Shown: positions 1-8,085 of the stretch, one piece after another
Layout: each line of letters starts with the position of its first letter
Numbering within the stretch: the stretch's first letter is position 1
The notes under the pieces: model-generated
What the model was told of the DNA's origin: nothing
Databases searched by the model: none
The model's input: only the letters and a program-made list of their open reading frames with translations
Assembly: GCA_000998025.1 (NCBI GenBank)
Contig: LCJG01000015.1
Coordinates: forward strand, 1 to 40,889
DNA length: 40,889 nt
Source: Candidatus Collierbacteria bacterium GW2011_GWB1_44_6
Lineage (GTDB): Bacteria > Patescibacteriota > Microgenomatia > UBA1400 > MFAQ01
Reading direction: 5' to 3'
Translations under genes and position numbers: made by a program

Positions 1-220
1 TTATTTCTCTGTCTCCGGTAAAGATGTGGTGATAAAAAGATTCCAGATTCCACTTCCAGTGGACCTGTCCTGAGCCCGTCGAAGGATTAAACCCGCTTGC
101 TAAACCTCCACACTTATCAGAAGCTTCAAAAATGACTACCTCAAAATCCTCATCCACCAAAGATACTCCGCAGGAAAGTCCAGTAAACCCTCCTCCTATT
201 ACAGCTATCCGCTTCCTCAC
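1..220 (-). CDS. FAD-dependent oxidoreductase (amine-oxidase / protoporphyrinogen-oxidase-like), N-terminal fragment
   Basis: Partial gene. From a GTG at 220-218 the frame stays open to the left edge of the window (73 residues visible). Residues 6-19 (AVIGGGFTGLSCGV) form the glycine-rich FAD-binding turn, VVIFEAS ends the second Rossmann strand with the acidic residue that contacts the FAD ribose, and GGLASGF is the second glycine turn of the amine-oxidase/UDP-galactopyranose-mutase flavoprotein group. WNLESFYHHIF resembles FAD oxidoreductases often annotated as protoporphyrinogen oxidase in Patescibacteria. The substrate cannot be inferred. The GTG is the only reasonable start because the stop of the upstream surface-protein gene lies in the same frame 3 nt before it, so the two genes are probably co-transcribed. 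Residues 46-52 (PSTGSGQ) are encoded by a short dispersed repeat. Confidence 0.75.
   Translation of the reverse strand, partial: MRKRIAVIGGGFTGLSCGVSLVDEDFEVVIFEASDKCGGLASGFNPSTGSGQVHWKWNLESFYHHIFTGDREI
68..86. repeat. Short palindrome-type dispersed repeat inside a coding sequence
   Basis: TCCTGAGCCCGTCGAAGGA has imperfect inverted ends (TCCT/AGGA) and resembles a repeat core common in many bacterial genomes. It is read in frame by the FAD oxidoreductase gene and yields PSTGSGQ between the GGLASGF turn and the following Trp-rich segment. Only one copy of this exact type is present in the window, so the repeat status rests on general knowledge of the motif. Confidence 0.5.
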
Positions 221-223
221 GCT

Positions 224-1636
224 TTATAGAGCTAATAGAATTCCAACTATGGCTAGAAGCAAGCCTCCTCCAAAGGCGGCCACTCCTGGGAAGTCAAGGA
301 TGCCAGTCTCCGGCAGTATTGTTGGCTCAACTGCTCCTGCGGCTACTCCTGCGGCACCCGCTGGAGCCTCTGTGGCCACTCTTACTGGGGCTACTGTTCT
401 TACCGCAGTTGGTTCTGCTGTTGGAGCCTCGGTAATTGCAACCGCTGAAGGGCAAACACAGGTATCATCTTCGCTGCATGCCTCCTTACGGCATTTACTG
501 GAAGCAGTGTCACAAACCAGGCCAGTTGAACACTCGGTGTCCGTGGTGCAAGTATTGTTACATCCCACAACAGTGCTCACTGTCACCGAGTAATCATCGC
601 TGATACTTGTGTCACCAATTACTGCAATAGCTGTATTTTTGATTATGTCTCCATTTACCGCGCCGCTATTTACCTTCACCCGGAAAGCATAGACGACTCT
701 TTCTCCCGCTGGAATGCTGATTCCGCTACATGTCACCTTCTTGTTACTTTGTGAGAATGTACATCCGCTATTTGCATCTAGGTAGGTCAAATCGTCTTGA
801 TGGTCTCCGTCAAGCGTGTCGGTTAATACTATGTTACCCACGCTTACCTCTCCGTTGTTTAGTAAATAAATCGCATAAATAAAAGTCTGGTCTTTGGACA
901 CTGTATCAATTGCTGTTTCATACTCATAGCTCCTGGAAGTGCTTAAGTCTTCATTTCTGTATGCGATTTTTGAAATATCTATATCCGTGGCACAAGCAGT
1001 TGTCGCGGGACACGCTTTTGTAGTTGCTACCCCACAAGAGTCCAAACAAGTAGATATTGTACCTGCAGGATTTCCACAAGCCGTAGGACAGTCGGGGGAA
1101 CAGGTGACCGCCTCCGAAGCAACACAAATACTAGTTGATGTCACCGTACATGCCGCTGACCCTTCGTAGCAAACAGACGTACCGTCCGTCTTCTTACATC
1201 TTCCATCCACCAGATCACAAGATAGACCAGCCGCGCAATTTGCTGTCGAAGTACAAGCAGAACATTCAACTCCTGTTCCTGCTATCGTCGGCGCTACCGT
1301 AACCGTTGCGGTCGGACAAGCAGTCATACTTGTGGTCCAGTTTCCACCCACAAATGGGCAACAATAATTTTGTCCTCCACAAGACTCTACCCTGCCGGCT
1401 CTGTTACATGAACTGACAAGCGACCCGTCTGCGGATGGAGTACAGCTATATAGCAATGTAGGATCACTTTCAGTTGGGCACTGGGCATCACAAGCCGAGG
1501 GACTACTTGCCGGGCCAGTTGGTGCCAACCCTTCCTGAGTGCTAAGTCGATAAGAAACAAACACCGCCGCTGCGGCCAGTAGGGCTATCAAGATTATCGA
1601 AACGATAGCTACAATTTTTTTTCTTGAGTTTTTCAT
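224..1636 (-). CDS. Cys-rich, DUF11-like surface protein with C-terminal LPETG sorting signal
   Basis: 470 residues. A lysine/arginine-rich start and hydrophobic stretch at 8-30 act as signal or membrane anchor. Residues 49-215 are rich in cysteine with C-x-x-x-x-x-C spacings like those of the next protein (1638-3254). Residues 223-357 form a DUF11/conserved-repeat beta-sandwich (NNGEVSVGNIVLTDTL, then an NTA segment). A second Cys cluster (360-396) and a Pro/Thr/Ala linker follow. The C-terminus is LPETG (441-445) plus a hydrophobic helix, a sortase sorting signal, but the positively charged tail that normally ends such signals is absent: the protein stops at LAL. It is likely exported and possibly anchored by the sortase encoded at 38186-38938. 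It lies 1 nt after the previous gene in a minus-strand operon. The ligand is unknown. Confidence 0.85.
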   Translation of the reverse strand: MKNSRKKIVAIVSIILIALLAAAAVFVSYRLSTQEGLAPTGPASSPSACDAQCPTESDPTLLYSCTPSADGSLVSSCNRAGRVESCGGQNYCCPFVGGNWTTSMTACPTATVTVAPTIAGTGVECSACTSTANCAAGLSCDLVDGRCKKTDGTSVCYEGSAACTVTSTSICVASEAVTCSPDCPTACGNPAGTISTCLDSCGVATTKACPATTACATDIDISKIAYRNEDLSTSRSYEYETAIDTVSKDQTFIYAIYLLNNGEVSVGNIVLTDTLDGDHQDDLTYLDANSGCTFSQSNKKVTCSGISIPAGERVVYAFRVKVNSGAVNGDIIKNTAIAVIGDTSISDDYSVTVSTVVGCNNTCTTDTECSTGLVCDTASSKCRKEACSEDDTCVCPSAVAITEAPTAEPTAVRTVAPVRVATEAPAGAAGVAAGAVEPTILPETGILDFPGVAAFGGGLLLAIVGILLAL

Positions 1637-1637
1637 T

Positions 1638-3254
1638 TTATGGCTTTGTGCTAACTAGTCCTTCAAATTTGTGAGCCCCAGTCTTGGTAATTGTAAAATC
1701 GAAATAAGAATTCTTGTTAGTGCTCGCATCCAAATAGCCCACACTATTGTTTTCTACTGGAGTATCGGTGCCAACGGTAATTCTGAATTTGGCTTTTAAA
1801 TTTGCCTTGCTCGCCACAATTACCAGCCTGATTTTGTCACCAATTTTTACGGCGTTTCTTTGGGCTACGGTCATTGCGGTCGTGTTGTATGTTCCATCTG
1901 CTTTCTGAGAGTAGAGTTTTATTTCCATACAAGCCCCTGCTACTCCCGGTGTCGGTGCCACTGTCACGGTAGCCGTTACCACTGGTGTAACATTTCCACC
2001 ACCCCCGCCTCCTCCACCACCACCCCCTCCATCAGTCGTTGTTGCAGGATAGCATCCGTTACCAGATCCACACACATAACCGGCCACGCAACACGTCATT
2101 CCAGTTCCACCTTGATTTTTACACCAAGACCGGCCTTGAGAGGTGCATACATTCGCAATGTAAGTATCAGAAACACACTCGTGGCCGGTACACGCATCCC
2201 CTCCGGTACAATGACAATTGTTGGGACTACATAGTATTCCTCCGCAATTTATTGTTGTTTCTCCGGGGTTCGCACATCTGCCGCCAATACATTGCTTACC
2301 ACTAGCGCAATCAGCATCAATTGTGCAGTACCCGGCGGGAACCGTGGGCTGGCATTTTAAGCCAGCACAAGTTTGTCCTGATGGACAATCTGCTGATGTT
2401 TGGCATGTCTTTTGAGGGGTTGTGGTAATTATAGTCCCTTGGCAAACATTCCCAACACAAGACTGTCCTGAAGGACAATCAGGAGTTGTCTGACATGTTC
2501 TTGATGCTCCGCACGACGAAGCCGTACAGTTTAGCGTATTTGAGCAGCCAACATAATCAGTTACAACACAACTTCCTGCAACACAGGACATGCAACCACC
2601 ACTGTAAGGTGTCACGGTCGGCTTAACATCTGTCTTTGTTGGCGTTGCTGACGGCTTAACATCAATCTTTGTCGGTATTGCCACGGGCGTCTCCTCAGGC
2701 TCTTTATCAGGTTTCTTTGTTGGCTTAACTGTTACCGGCGGCTTTGTCGTTGACCCGCCTAGACTCCCCGCCGCTTGTGGTTCACTTTCCGGCGCAGTCG
2801 GAGCAACGGCTTGACGCTGGGATACTCTAGTCGAAACAAAATAAGCCCCGGTCGCCGCCCCGACGACCAAAAGAACTGCTAACACTCCACCCAAAATCTT
2901 CGGCATCTGGCTCTTAGGTTTTGTTTCCGGCCACTTCGGTTCCTCGGAGATAGGAGGAGTCACGGTAGTGGTGGTAATTCCAGTCGGCGCCACTGTTGTC
3001 GTCGTTTCCGCAGACTCGGTGGCTGTCGTTGTCGTCGTTACTGGTACAGGGGGAACGGTCGCATCTGAAGTTGGCCCGGGAATCGGAGTTGTCGCTACCG
3101 GAGCAGACACCGTTGTCGTCGTAATCTGTGTGGGTTCGGCATAGGGAGCTATGGGTAGAGGTTCCGCGGACGCAGATGGCGGAGGAGTCATGCTCGGCTC
3201 AGGAGAGCTGTAGTTATCTTGCGCAGGAACAATAGGATTATTTTTGTCGTCCAT
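1638..3254 (-). CDS. Membrane-anchored Cys-rich surface protein with Thr/Pro cytoplasmic region and poly-Gly linker
   Basis: 538 residues. Residues 1-115 are Pro/Thr/Ser-rich with runs of threonine. One transmembrane helix spans about 119-141 (ILGGVLAVLLVVGAATGAYF), without a normal signal peptide in front. A Pro/Lys linker with a duplicated PTKxDVKP unit (195-215) leads to a Cys-rich region (221-401) of repeated CxxxxDCxxGxxCxxxxC modules, of the dickkopf/disulfide-knot style. A glycine run (409-420) and a Thr/Pro stretch connect to a roughly 95-residue beta-rich C-terminal domain. No catalytic motif is seen. It sits 44 nt after the 449-residue gene and 1 nt before the LPETG gene. A role as an adhesin or stalk protein is inference. 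Confidence 0.8.
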   Translation of the reverse strand: MDDKNNPIVPAQDNYSSPEPSMTPPPSASAEPLPIAPYAEPTQITTTTVSAPVATTPIPGPTSDATVPPVPVTTTTTATESAETTTTVAPTGITTTTVTPPISEEPKWPETKPKSQMPKILGGVLAVLLVVGAATGAYFVSTRVSQRQAVAPTAPESEPQAAGSLGGSTTKPPVTVKPTKKPDKEPEETPVAIPTKIDVKPSATPTKTDVKPTVTPYSGGCMSCVAGSCVVTDYVGCSNTLNCTASSCGASRTCQTTPDCPSGQSCVGNVCQGTIITTTPQKTCQTSADCPSGQTCAGLKCQPTVPAGYCTIDADCASGKQCIGGRCANPGETTINCGGILCSPNNCHCTGGDACTGHECVSDTYIANVCTSQGRSWCKNQGGTGMTCCVAGYVCGSGNGCYPATTTDGGGGGGGGGGGGNVTPVVTATVTVAPTPGVAGACMEIKLYSQKADGTYNTTAMTVAQRNAVKIGDKIRLVIVASKANLKAKFRITVGTDTPVENNSVGYLDASTNKNSYFDFTITKTGAHKFEGLVSTKP

Positions 3255-3298
3255 CTATTTCACTATATCTATTTTTTTAATCACCGTCAACACGGTAT

Positions 3299-4648
3299 TT
3301 ATTTAAATCTATTTTTTGTAACTCTACCAAATACCAACAGGATAATTCCGAGTAATACCAAACCCATTGAAGTTGTGAGTCCTCCGGCATCTGTTAGTTC
3401 CTCTTCTGCGGGTGGCATGGTGGTAATAACGGTCGGAGTCGGCGTCAGTGTAGGTGTTTGTGTAGGAGTCTCTGTCACCGATGGTGTCGCAGATGGAGTG
3501 GCTGTAAACGCCGGGAGTGAACTGGATAAAACGGTAAACGTTCTAATAATTGATCTGAGTTGATTATTTGCATCTGTGTACTCTACGGTAAGTATGTGCT
3601 CTCCTTGCAGTAGTTTCTGTGGAGGGGTCCATGTCCAATTACCGTCAGAATCAGCTGTAACTACCTGAGTATTTAATGGATTATCAATTGTTAGTTTAAT
3701 GGTACTCTCTGCGGTATATTTTCCCATAAACTGCGGCAAGTCCGTCGCAATAATTTCTCCATTAATTGCAGGATTCAAAATCTTTGCCTCACCTGTTGCC
3801 TCTAGTTGTTCTGACAGTGAAAGCTGGGATTCCACAAGTTGGAAACCTGCTCGGGCAGTGGCAGATTCTGTAGCAACCAAGCTAGTTGCCAGCGAACCTG
3901 TCTCAATAAAACTCTGGTTTTTTCCCATCACAATATCCGGTACTGGTGTATCCTTGCTCGTGTCTGTCAATGCCGTAGCTGTACCGCTTGTTCCAGCCTG
4001 GACAAAGATTGATAATAAAGTTGATTGCGGATCATAAGTCAAGACCCGTCCATCTTTATCTCTAGAATTTGCCATATTAAGTCTCCAGGTACCATCTGTC
4101 CTGGTGATGGTTGATAGTGTTTCTCCGCCCTCGGCCTCCACGAAAGTAATTGCCCCGTTTACCGGTTCCCCGGCAGCCCCTATTATCTTTCCAAAAATCA
4201 CGTCTTCCGGGGGAACTACTGCTTGGGCTGCCGTTCGTACTTGAAAGGGTTTACCGTTTTCGTCATAGGTTCCTGACCCGGAAACAATTAAGAAATAATA
4301 AGTTTTATTTGCCCCCAAACCAGTCACGTTGACCAGATGATTTGTGTATCCCTGAGACGTCCCCGACACTTGATCTCTTGCGTCACCTGCCGGAGTGGTG
4401 ATTTTTGTTGGATCCTCTGAATATTTAATTAGGCCTGTCAGGGGAATGTCGGTTGTCCAGCTTACACTTAAGGTCGATGCACCTCTATTAGAAATTTTTA
4501 CATTCTTAGGGCTTTCAGTGGGGCCAGCTTGCGATTCTAGACCCTGGCGGCTATTTACGAGTATTACACCCGCTACCAAACCACCCAAAAGAATTAATAT
4601 CCCCAAGAAAGTCGGTATTCTCTTATTCATTAATCCTTTTGTTGCCAT
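3299..4648 (-). CDS. Surface protein with fibronectin-III-like and Ig-like domains, membrane anchors at both ends
   Basis: 449 residues. An N-terminal hydrophobic helix (about 12-32) is followed by a fibronectin type III/purple-acid-phosphatase-N-like domain (46-138: VSWTTDIPLTGLIKYS, then TYYFLIVS). A carboxypeptidase-regulatory-like beta domain follows (148-240: GKIIGAAGEPVNGAITF), then a bacterial Ig-like domain (290-374: SDGNWTWTPPQKLLQGEHIL). A Thr/Pro linker (380-412) precedes a C-terminal helix (425-441) and the basic tail VTKNRFK. The two-ended anchor and TP linker suggest a wall-spanning or sorted protein, but there is no LPxTG. The gene begins 5 nt after the small membrane gene at 4654-4989, in the same operon. 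Binding partner unknown. Confidence 0.8.
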   Translation of the reverse strand: MATKGLMNKRIPTFLGILILLGGLVAGVILVNSRQGLESQAGPTESPKNVKISNRGASTLSVSWTTDIPLTGLIKYSEDPTKITTPAGDARDQVSGTSQGYTNHLVNVTGLGANKTYYFLIVSGSGTYDENGKPFQVRTAAQAVVPPEDVIFGKIIGAAGEPVNGAITFVEAEGGETLSTITRTDGTWRLNMANSRDKDGRVLTYDPQSTLLSIFVQAGTSGTATALTDTSKDTPVPDIVMGKNQSFIETGSLATSLVATESATARAGFQLVESQLSLSEQLEATGEAKILNPAINGEIIATDLPQFMGKYTAESTIKLTIDNPLNTQVVTADSDGNWTWTPPQKLLQGEHILTVEYTDANNQLRSIIRTFTVLSSSLPAFTATPSATPSVTETPTQTPTLTPTPTVITTMPPAEEELTDAGGLTTSMGLVLLGIILLVFGRVTKNRFK

Positions 4649-4653
4649 TTACT

Positions 4654-4989
4654 TTATTGTATAGGTATTGTTTCAATTGTCGGAGAGGCTGTTGCCGTCG
4701 CCACCGTAGCTGTCTGCACAGGTCCCAATGATTGGGTCGGCACCGGCACAGACACTGATATGAAATCTGATTCGGTTATGACAGATCTTTGCTGGAGGTT
4801 CTGCATCACCTCTTGACTGATAACACCATCTATTGGCTTTACTACTTCTGTTTGTGCTACCGTTAGCTGGCTTTTTACAGACGCGGAAAAAACCTGAAAT
4901 GCCAAAATACCCCCGACGATGGATAGTCCCATCACTCCTACCAATAATACATAAATTGAAAGTGTCTTTCTAGGTTTCATTTTCGTCAA
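4654..4989 (-). CDS. Small single-pass membrane protein downstream of PilO-like gene
   Basis: 111 residues, not recognised. A basic N-terminus (MTKMKPRK) precedes one transmembrane segment (about 11-33), then about 75 residues ending in a Thr/Val/Pro-rich tail of the same style as the linkers in the neighbouring surface proteins. The start overlaps the end of the PilO-like gene by 20 nt and the stop is 5 nt from the next gene, so translation is probably coupled. By position it could be a PilP-like partner, but no PilP sequence signature is visible; that idea is inference. Confidence 0.6.
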   Translation of the reverse strand: MTKMKPRKTLSIYVLLVGVMGLSIVGGILAFQVFSASVKSQLTVAQTEVVKPIDGVISQEVMQNLQQRSVITESDFISVSVPVPTQSLGPVQTATVATATASPTIETIPIQ

Positions 4990-5632
4990 AGAAGTAAAAT
5001 GATATTTGTCCAGTAGCTCTCAAGCTGACGTTAGCCCCCCCAGGTCCCGTCTCAGTTGATAAAACAATCGTATTTAGGATGGTCACGCGATCCATGTTTT
5101 CAATCTCAGATAAAAACCCCCTAACATTTCTGGGTTCACCGGTAACGGTAAAGGTCAGATCGGTCTTTATTATTTTGGTTGCATCCGCCTTAATTAATTT
5201 GGTTGACCAGTCCCCGACGGCCTGCCCCGTTCCGAATAGCCGTACTCCCGGCATCTGGATAGTTTGTACGGTCAAATTTCTCCTCCTGGCCAACAGCTCT
5301 ATTCTTCCCGCCATACTTTGATAAGAAAATCCATCAGGTACAGCATCATCAAACAGCCGGAGTCTATCTTGATAAGTATTCAGCTGGTTTTGTGCATTGA
5401 AGACTTGAGCAATTTTATTGTCGGCTTTTTTATTTACGGATTCTAGATCCTCGATCCTTTTCTGCAAAGAGGCCACGTTTGTCAAGGTCGGTCTGATGGC
5501 AGCCAAGATAAGGATAGTCACCATAAAAACTGAGAGAATTATTTCTAGCGACGCCTTTACCTCTGGTCTTTGATAGATCAGATTTATCCTCTGGTAATAA
5601 AGAGAGTATTTTTCGTTATTAATTAGAGCCAT
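4970..5632 (-). CDS. pilO: PilO-like type IV pilus assembly protein
   Basis: 220 residues with typical PilO architecture: a short cytoplasmic N-terminus, one transmembrane helix (about 27-47), a coiled-coil stretch (55-95, LQKRIEDLESVNKKADNKIA) and a periplasmic-type ferredoxin-like beta domain (100-215) with the LTFTVTGEPRNVRGFLSEIENM pattern common in PilO. It would pair with the PilN-like protein to link the inner-membrane pilus platform to the envelope. Its start overlaps pilN by 14 nt, which supports the pairing. Sequence similarity in this family is low, so the name rests on architecture plus gene order. PilB, PilC, PilQ and pilins are not encoded in this window. Confidence 0.7.
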   Translation of the reverse strand: MALINNEKYSLYYQRINLIYQRPEVKASLEIILSVFMVTILILAAIRPTLTNVASLQKRIEDLESVNKKADNKIAQVFNAQNQLNTYQDRLRLFDDAVPDGFSYQSMAGRIELLARRRNLTVQTIQMPGVRLFGTGQAVGDWSTKLIKADATKIIKTDLTFTVTGEPRNVRGFLSEIENMDRVTILNTIVLSTETGPGGANVSLRATGQISFYFFDENET

Positions 5633-6176
5633 TTTTAAAAGTTGCCTGAATATTAAATTTTACGGAGCCAGAAGTCTGTTCAAAAGTAGTATCCTTCATT
5701 GATAAATTCGCCACCCCTTCCATTCTTTTCAAACTTCGAAGTAATTGTGCAAATCCCAACTCTGACTCGGATTCTCCGACCATACCCATTCCCGTATCGT
5801 TGATAGTTAGTTTCTCCAGGTGTACTCCGCGGGGAATTGTCTTAGATAAATTGTCATATTTTTGACCGAAAGTAAGGTTTTCGGATAGATAGGTATTTAC
5901 AGGTGACTGCTTGGCCAGAATCTTTCTCATTTGTTTTTCCGTTTCTGCAAAAGTTTCGATTTGAACCTGTTTTTGTTCCACTTCCTCGGTCAAGTCATTA
6001 ACTCTTTTATCAAAATAAAATCTGGATCCAAATGCGAGCAGTACTACGAACTCAGTCAAAACCACCAGTACCCTTCCGGTGGTTGTTGCCCACGATAAGA
6101 ATCTTCCCAAAGGGGAAAACTCAAAACTATCTTTCGGTATTAAATTGATCTGAAAAACACCTTGCTGGGCAGCCAC
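5619..6176 (-). CDS. pilN: PilN-like type IV pilus assembly protein
   Basis: 185 residues. The N-terminus carries the PilN signature QINLIP (residues 8-13, the segment that binds PilM in characterised systems). A transmembrane helix follows at about 33-53, then a coiled coil (58-90) and a ferredoxin-like domain with the pattern IPRGVHLEKLTIND and FAQLLRSLKRMEGVANL. The start is GTG at 6176-6174; no ATG lies nearby upstream. It heads the run pilN-pilO-small membrane protein-three surface proteins. A free-standing pilM is missing, but the PilM-like fusion at 36040-38184 could supply the partner (inference). A 60-nt gap separates it from the rpsT remnant. Confidence 0.72.
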   Translation of the reverse strand: MAAQQGVFQINLIPKDSFEFSPLGRFLSWATTTGRVLVVLTEFVVLLAFGSRFYFDKRVNDLTEEVEQKQVQIETFAETEKQMRKILAKQSPVNTYLSENLTFGQKYDNLSKTIPRGVHLEKLTINDTGMGMVGESESELGFAQLLRSLKRMEGVANLSMKDTTFEQTSGSVKFNIQATFKNGSN

Positions 6177-6219
6177 ACTTCCAGTTTATCAAATGGAAAC
6201 CTCAAACACAAAGAACTTT

Positions 6220-6368
6220 TTATTTGACCTTCTTACTCAACCTGGCAGGGTAAGAAGACTCTTAAAATTATCAATAGCTGATTTGGCCTTCGTCTTGGTA
6301 GCTTTGTTGAAAGTGGCCTTTCTTTTGTCGGCCCTAAGTTTTTTGATTGCGGATTTGGTTATAGGCAT
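6220..6368 (-). pseudogene. rpsT: Ribosomal protein S20 (bS20) gene with its middle missing
   Basis: From ATG 6368-6366 the minus strand reads MPITKSAIKKLRADKRKATF and on through DNFKSLL, a clear S20 N-terminal half, then stops at TGA 6239-6237 after only 43 residues (usual length 80-90). In another frame the next bases read RLSKKVK and stop at TAA 6222-6220, which looks like an S20 C-terminus. About 35 codons of the middle appear to be lost, with a frame change at the junction. An inverted repeat CTTCTTAC/GTAAGAAG (6229-6236 and 6250-6257) brackets the join. Position beside murJ-lepA-hrcA agrees with the known rpsT-lepA cluster. It may be a real deletion or an assembly error. The opposite-strand frame here is a shadow. 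Confidence 0.7.
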
Positions 6369-6432
6369 ACCTTTATTTTATCATGCTCGAGCTAGTCTGG
6401 CACAAGTTCGTCACTTGAATTAAAATAACCCA
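6369..6432. promoter_or_regulatory. Divergent promoter region between rpsT and murJ
   Basis: The 64-bp gap holds -10-like boxes for both directions. On the plus strand TAAAAT (6421-6426) lies 6 nt before the GTG start of murJ. On the minus strand TAAAAT lies 6 nt before the ATG of rpsT, followed by AAAGGT. Both spacings suggest that transcription begins at or very near the start codon. The -35 elements are weak in both directions. Confidence 0.5.
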
Positions 6433-8082
6433 GTGGTAAACAAGATAATTTCCAAATCTCAGGAGTTTTTCAATCGTAAAAGCAATAGCATCCTTTCTGC
6501 GGCTGCCATTATTGGTGTCTCTTACCTTGGGTCAGCTCTCCTGGGTTTAGTCAAAAATCATCTACTTGCTGCCCGTTTTTTTGGTGGCATGGAGACTGAT
6601 CTGGATGTCTACTTTGCCGCTTTTGTCATTCCTGACACGGTATTTCAACTCTTGGTGGTCGGAGCGGTATCTGCGGCTTTTATTCCTGTCTATCAGGAGT
6701 ATTTTGAAAAATCCGAAGAAGAGGCACACCGGCTAGCCAATACAGCCCTAACCACGGTAGGGTTTTATCTACTGATTATCTCCACCCTGATTGCTATTTT
6801 TGCCCGCCCGTTAGCCGGCTTGTTGGCTCATTTTCCTGCAGAAAAACTTGACTTAATGGCTGGCCTTATCAGGCTCATGTCCCTGGCTCAAATTTTGTTT
6901 GCTGTCTCTGCTTTTCTTACTGGGGTGTTGCAATCACAGCGCCGATTCCTGATACCGGCCATTGCTCCTCTTCTCTACAATATTGGTACTATCTTGGGCA
7001 TATACTTTCTCTCTTCGCGATATGGCATTTACTCCGCCGCTATCGGTGTTGTCTTTGGAGCTTTTCTTCACATGGCCATCCAGCTTCCCACCGCCAAAGG
7101 CTTAGGATATTGGCCGGGTATTCGTTGGCAACCAAAACATCCAGGTGTTCTTTCGATGATAAGCCTAATGCCACCCCGGGCTCTGTCTCTGGGTCTAGAT
7201 CAAATTGAGCGGTGGGTCGCGGTAAATCTGAGCTCACTCCTAGCTGCGGGATCTCTCTCAATCTTCAATTTTGCTCGCCAGCTCTATGTTCTGCCTATTT
7301 CCTTATTTGGTGTTTCTTTGAGCCAGGCTTCTTTCCCCTCACTTGCCAGGGAGGCTTTATCTACCGACAAGACCCAATTTAAATCAACTCTATCAAAGGC
7401 CATCCTCCAAATCTTCTTCTTCGCTCTACCCGCCAGCGTCCTTGTCCTCGTCTTGCGCATTCCTTTGGTGCGTTTGGCTTTTGGTGCAAAGAACTTTCCT
7501 TGGGAAGCAACTTTGCTTACAGGCAAGGCCTTGGCCTTTCTTAGTTTATCTATTGCTCCTCAAGCCGTCACCAACTCACTTACCCGGGCACTTCACGCGT
7601 TAAAAGACACAAAAACTCCACTGGTTATTGGCTTTATCACCATGGTCTTCTTCATTGGCTCAGCCTATCTCCTTGGCTTGAGTACCGAAAAGAACGTCGC
7701 CGGCATCACCCTAGCCCTATCACTTGGCAATCTTCTCGATTTTGGTCTCTCTTACTGGGCTGTCCGCATCAAAGTAGGCCCCCTCGGCATTTCCACCCGC
7801 ATCTTCAAAATGGTCATCGTAAGTCTTTTTACCGCCGTTTCTCTCTGGCTACCCATGAGACTTCTCGATCAATTAGTTTTTGATACCACGAGGACTCTTC
7901 CTTTAATCATCTTAACTTTAGTAGTTAGTAGTGTTGGCTTCTGTGTTTATCTCTTTTTCTGTTGGTTGTTTGAGATAGAAGAGCTTAAGGATGTGATATA
8001 CATTGTGAAAAAGGTTGGTAATTGGCGTAAAATACTCGCCAGTAGCGATGAGGTTCTCGAAACCACTCCCAACAATATCTAA
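6433..8082 (+). CDS. murJ: Lipid II flippase MurJ
   Basis: 549 residues, slightly longer than the usual 510 or so. It is a polytopic membrane protein of the MOP/MVF superfamily with about 14 hydrophobic helices. The first 60 residues show the family pattern (GVSYLGSALLGLVKNHLLAARFFG, then DVYFAAFVIPDTVFQLL), and RQLYVLPISLFGVSLSQASFPSLA matches the second-half signature. It moves lipid II across the inner membrane for peptidoglycan synthesis. The start is GTG at 6433, 6 nt after a TAAAAT box, with no Shine-Dalgarno sequence. The stop lies 3 nt before lepA, so the two are co-transcribed. The C-terminal 40 residues are soluble and charged. Confidence 0.92.
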   Translation: MVNKIISKSQEFFNRKSNSILSAAAIIGVSYLGSALLGLVKNHLLAARFFGGMETDLDVYFAAFVIPDTVFQLLVVGAVSAAFIPVYQEYFEKSEEEAHRLANTALTTVGFYLLIISTLIAIFARPLAGLLAHFPAEKLDLMAGLIRLMSLAQILFAVSAFLTGVLQSQRRFLIPAIAPLLYNIGTILGIYFLSSRYGIYSAAIGVVFGAFLHMAIQLPTAKGLGYWPGIRWQPKHPGVLSMISLMPPRALSLGLDQIERWVAVNLSSLLAAGSLSIFNFARQLYVLPISLFGVSLSQASFPSLAREALSTDKTQFKSTLSKAILQIFFFALPASVLVLVLRIPLVRLAFGAKNFPWEATLLTGKALAFLSLSIAPQAVTNSLTRALHALKDTKTPLVIGFITMVFFIGSAYLLGLSTEKNVAGITLALSLGNLLDFGLSYWAVRIKVGPLGISTRIFKMVIVSLFTAVSLWLPMRLLDQLVFDTTRTLPLIILTLVVSSVGFCVYLFFCWLFEIEELKDVIYIVKKVGNWRKILASSDEVLETTPNNI

Positions 8083-8085
8083 ATT

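Noticed and set aside
132-593. Plus-strand 153-codon open frame
   Set aside because: It is the complement of the LPETG surface protein and FAD oxidoreductase genes; low-complexity Ala/Val/Thr sequence follows from their codon bias.
1999-2040. C-rich low-complexity tract as a possible mobile or phase-variable repeat
   Set aside because: It encodes the in-frame poly-Gly linker with mixed GGN codons; there is no long identical unit that would slip easily.
6193-6423. Plus-strand 76-codon frame between pilN and murJ
   Set aside because: It is the shadow of rpsT on the other strand; the minus-strand translation is recognisable S20.
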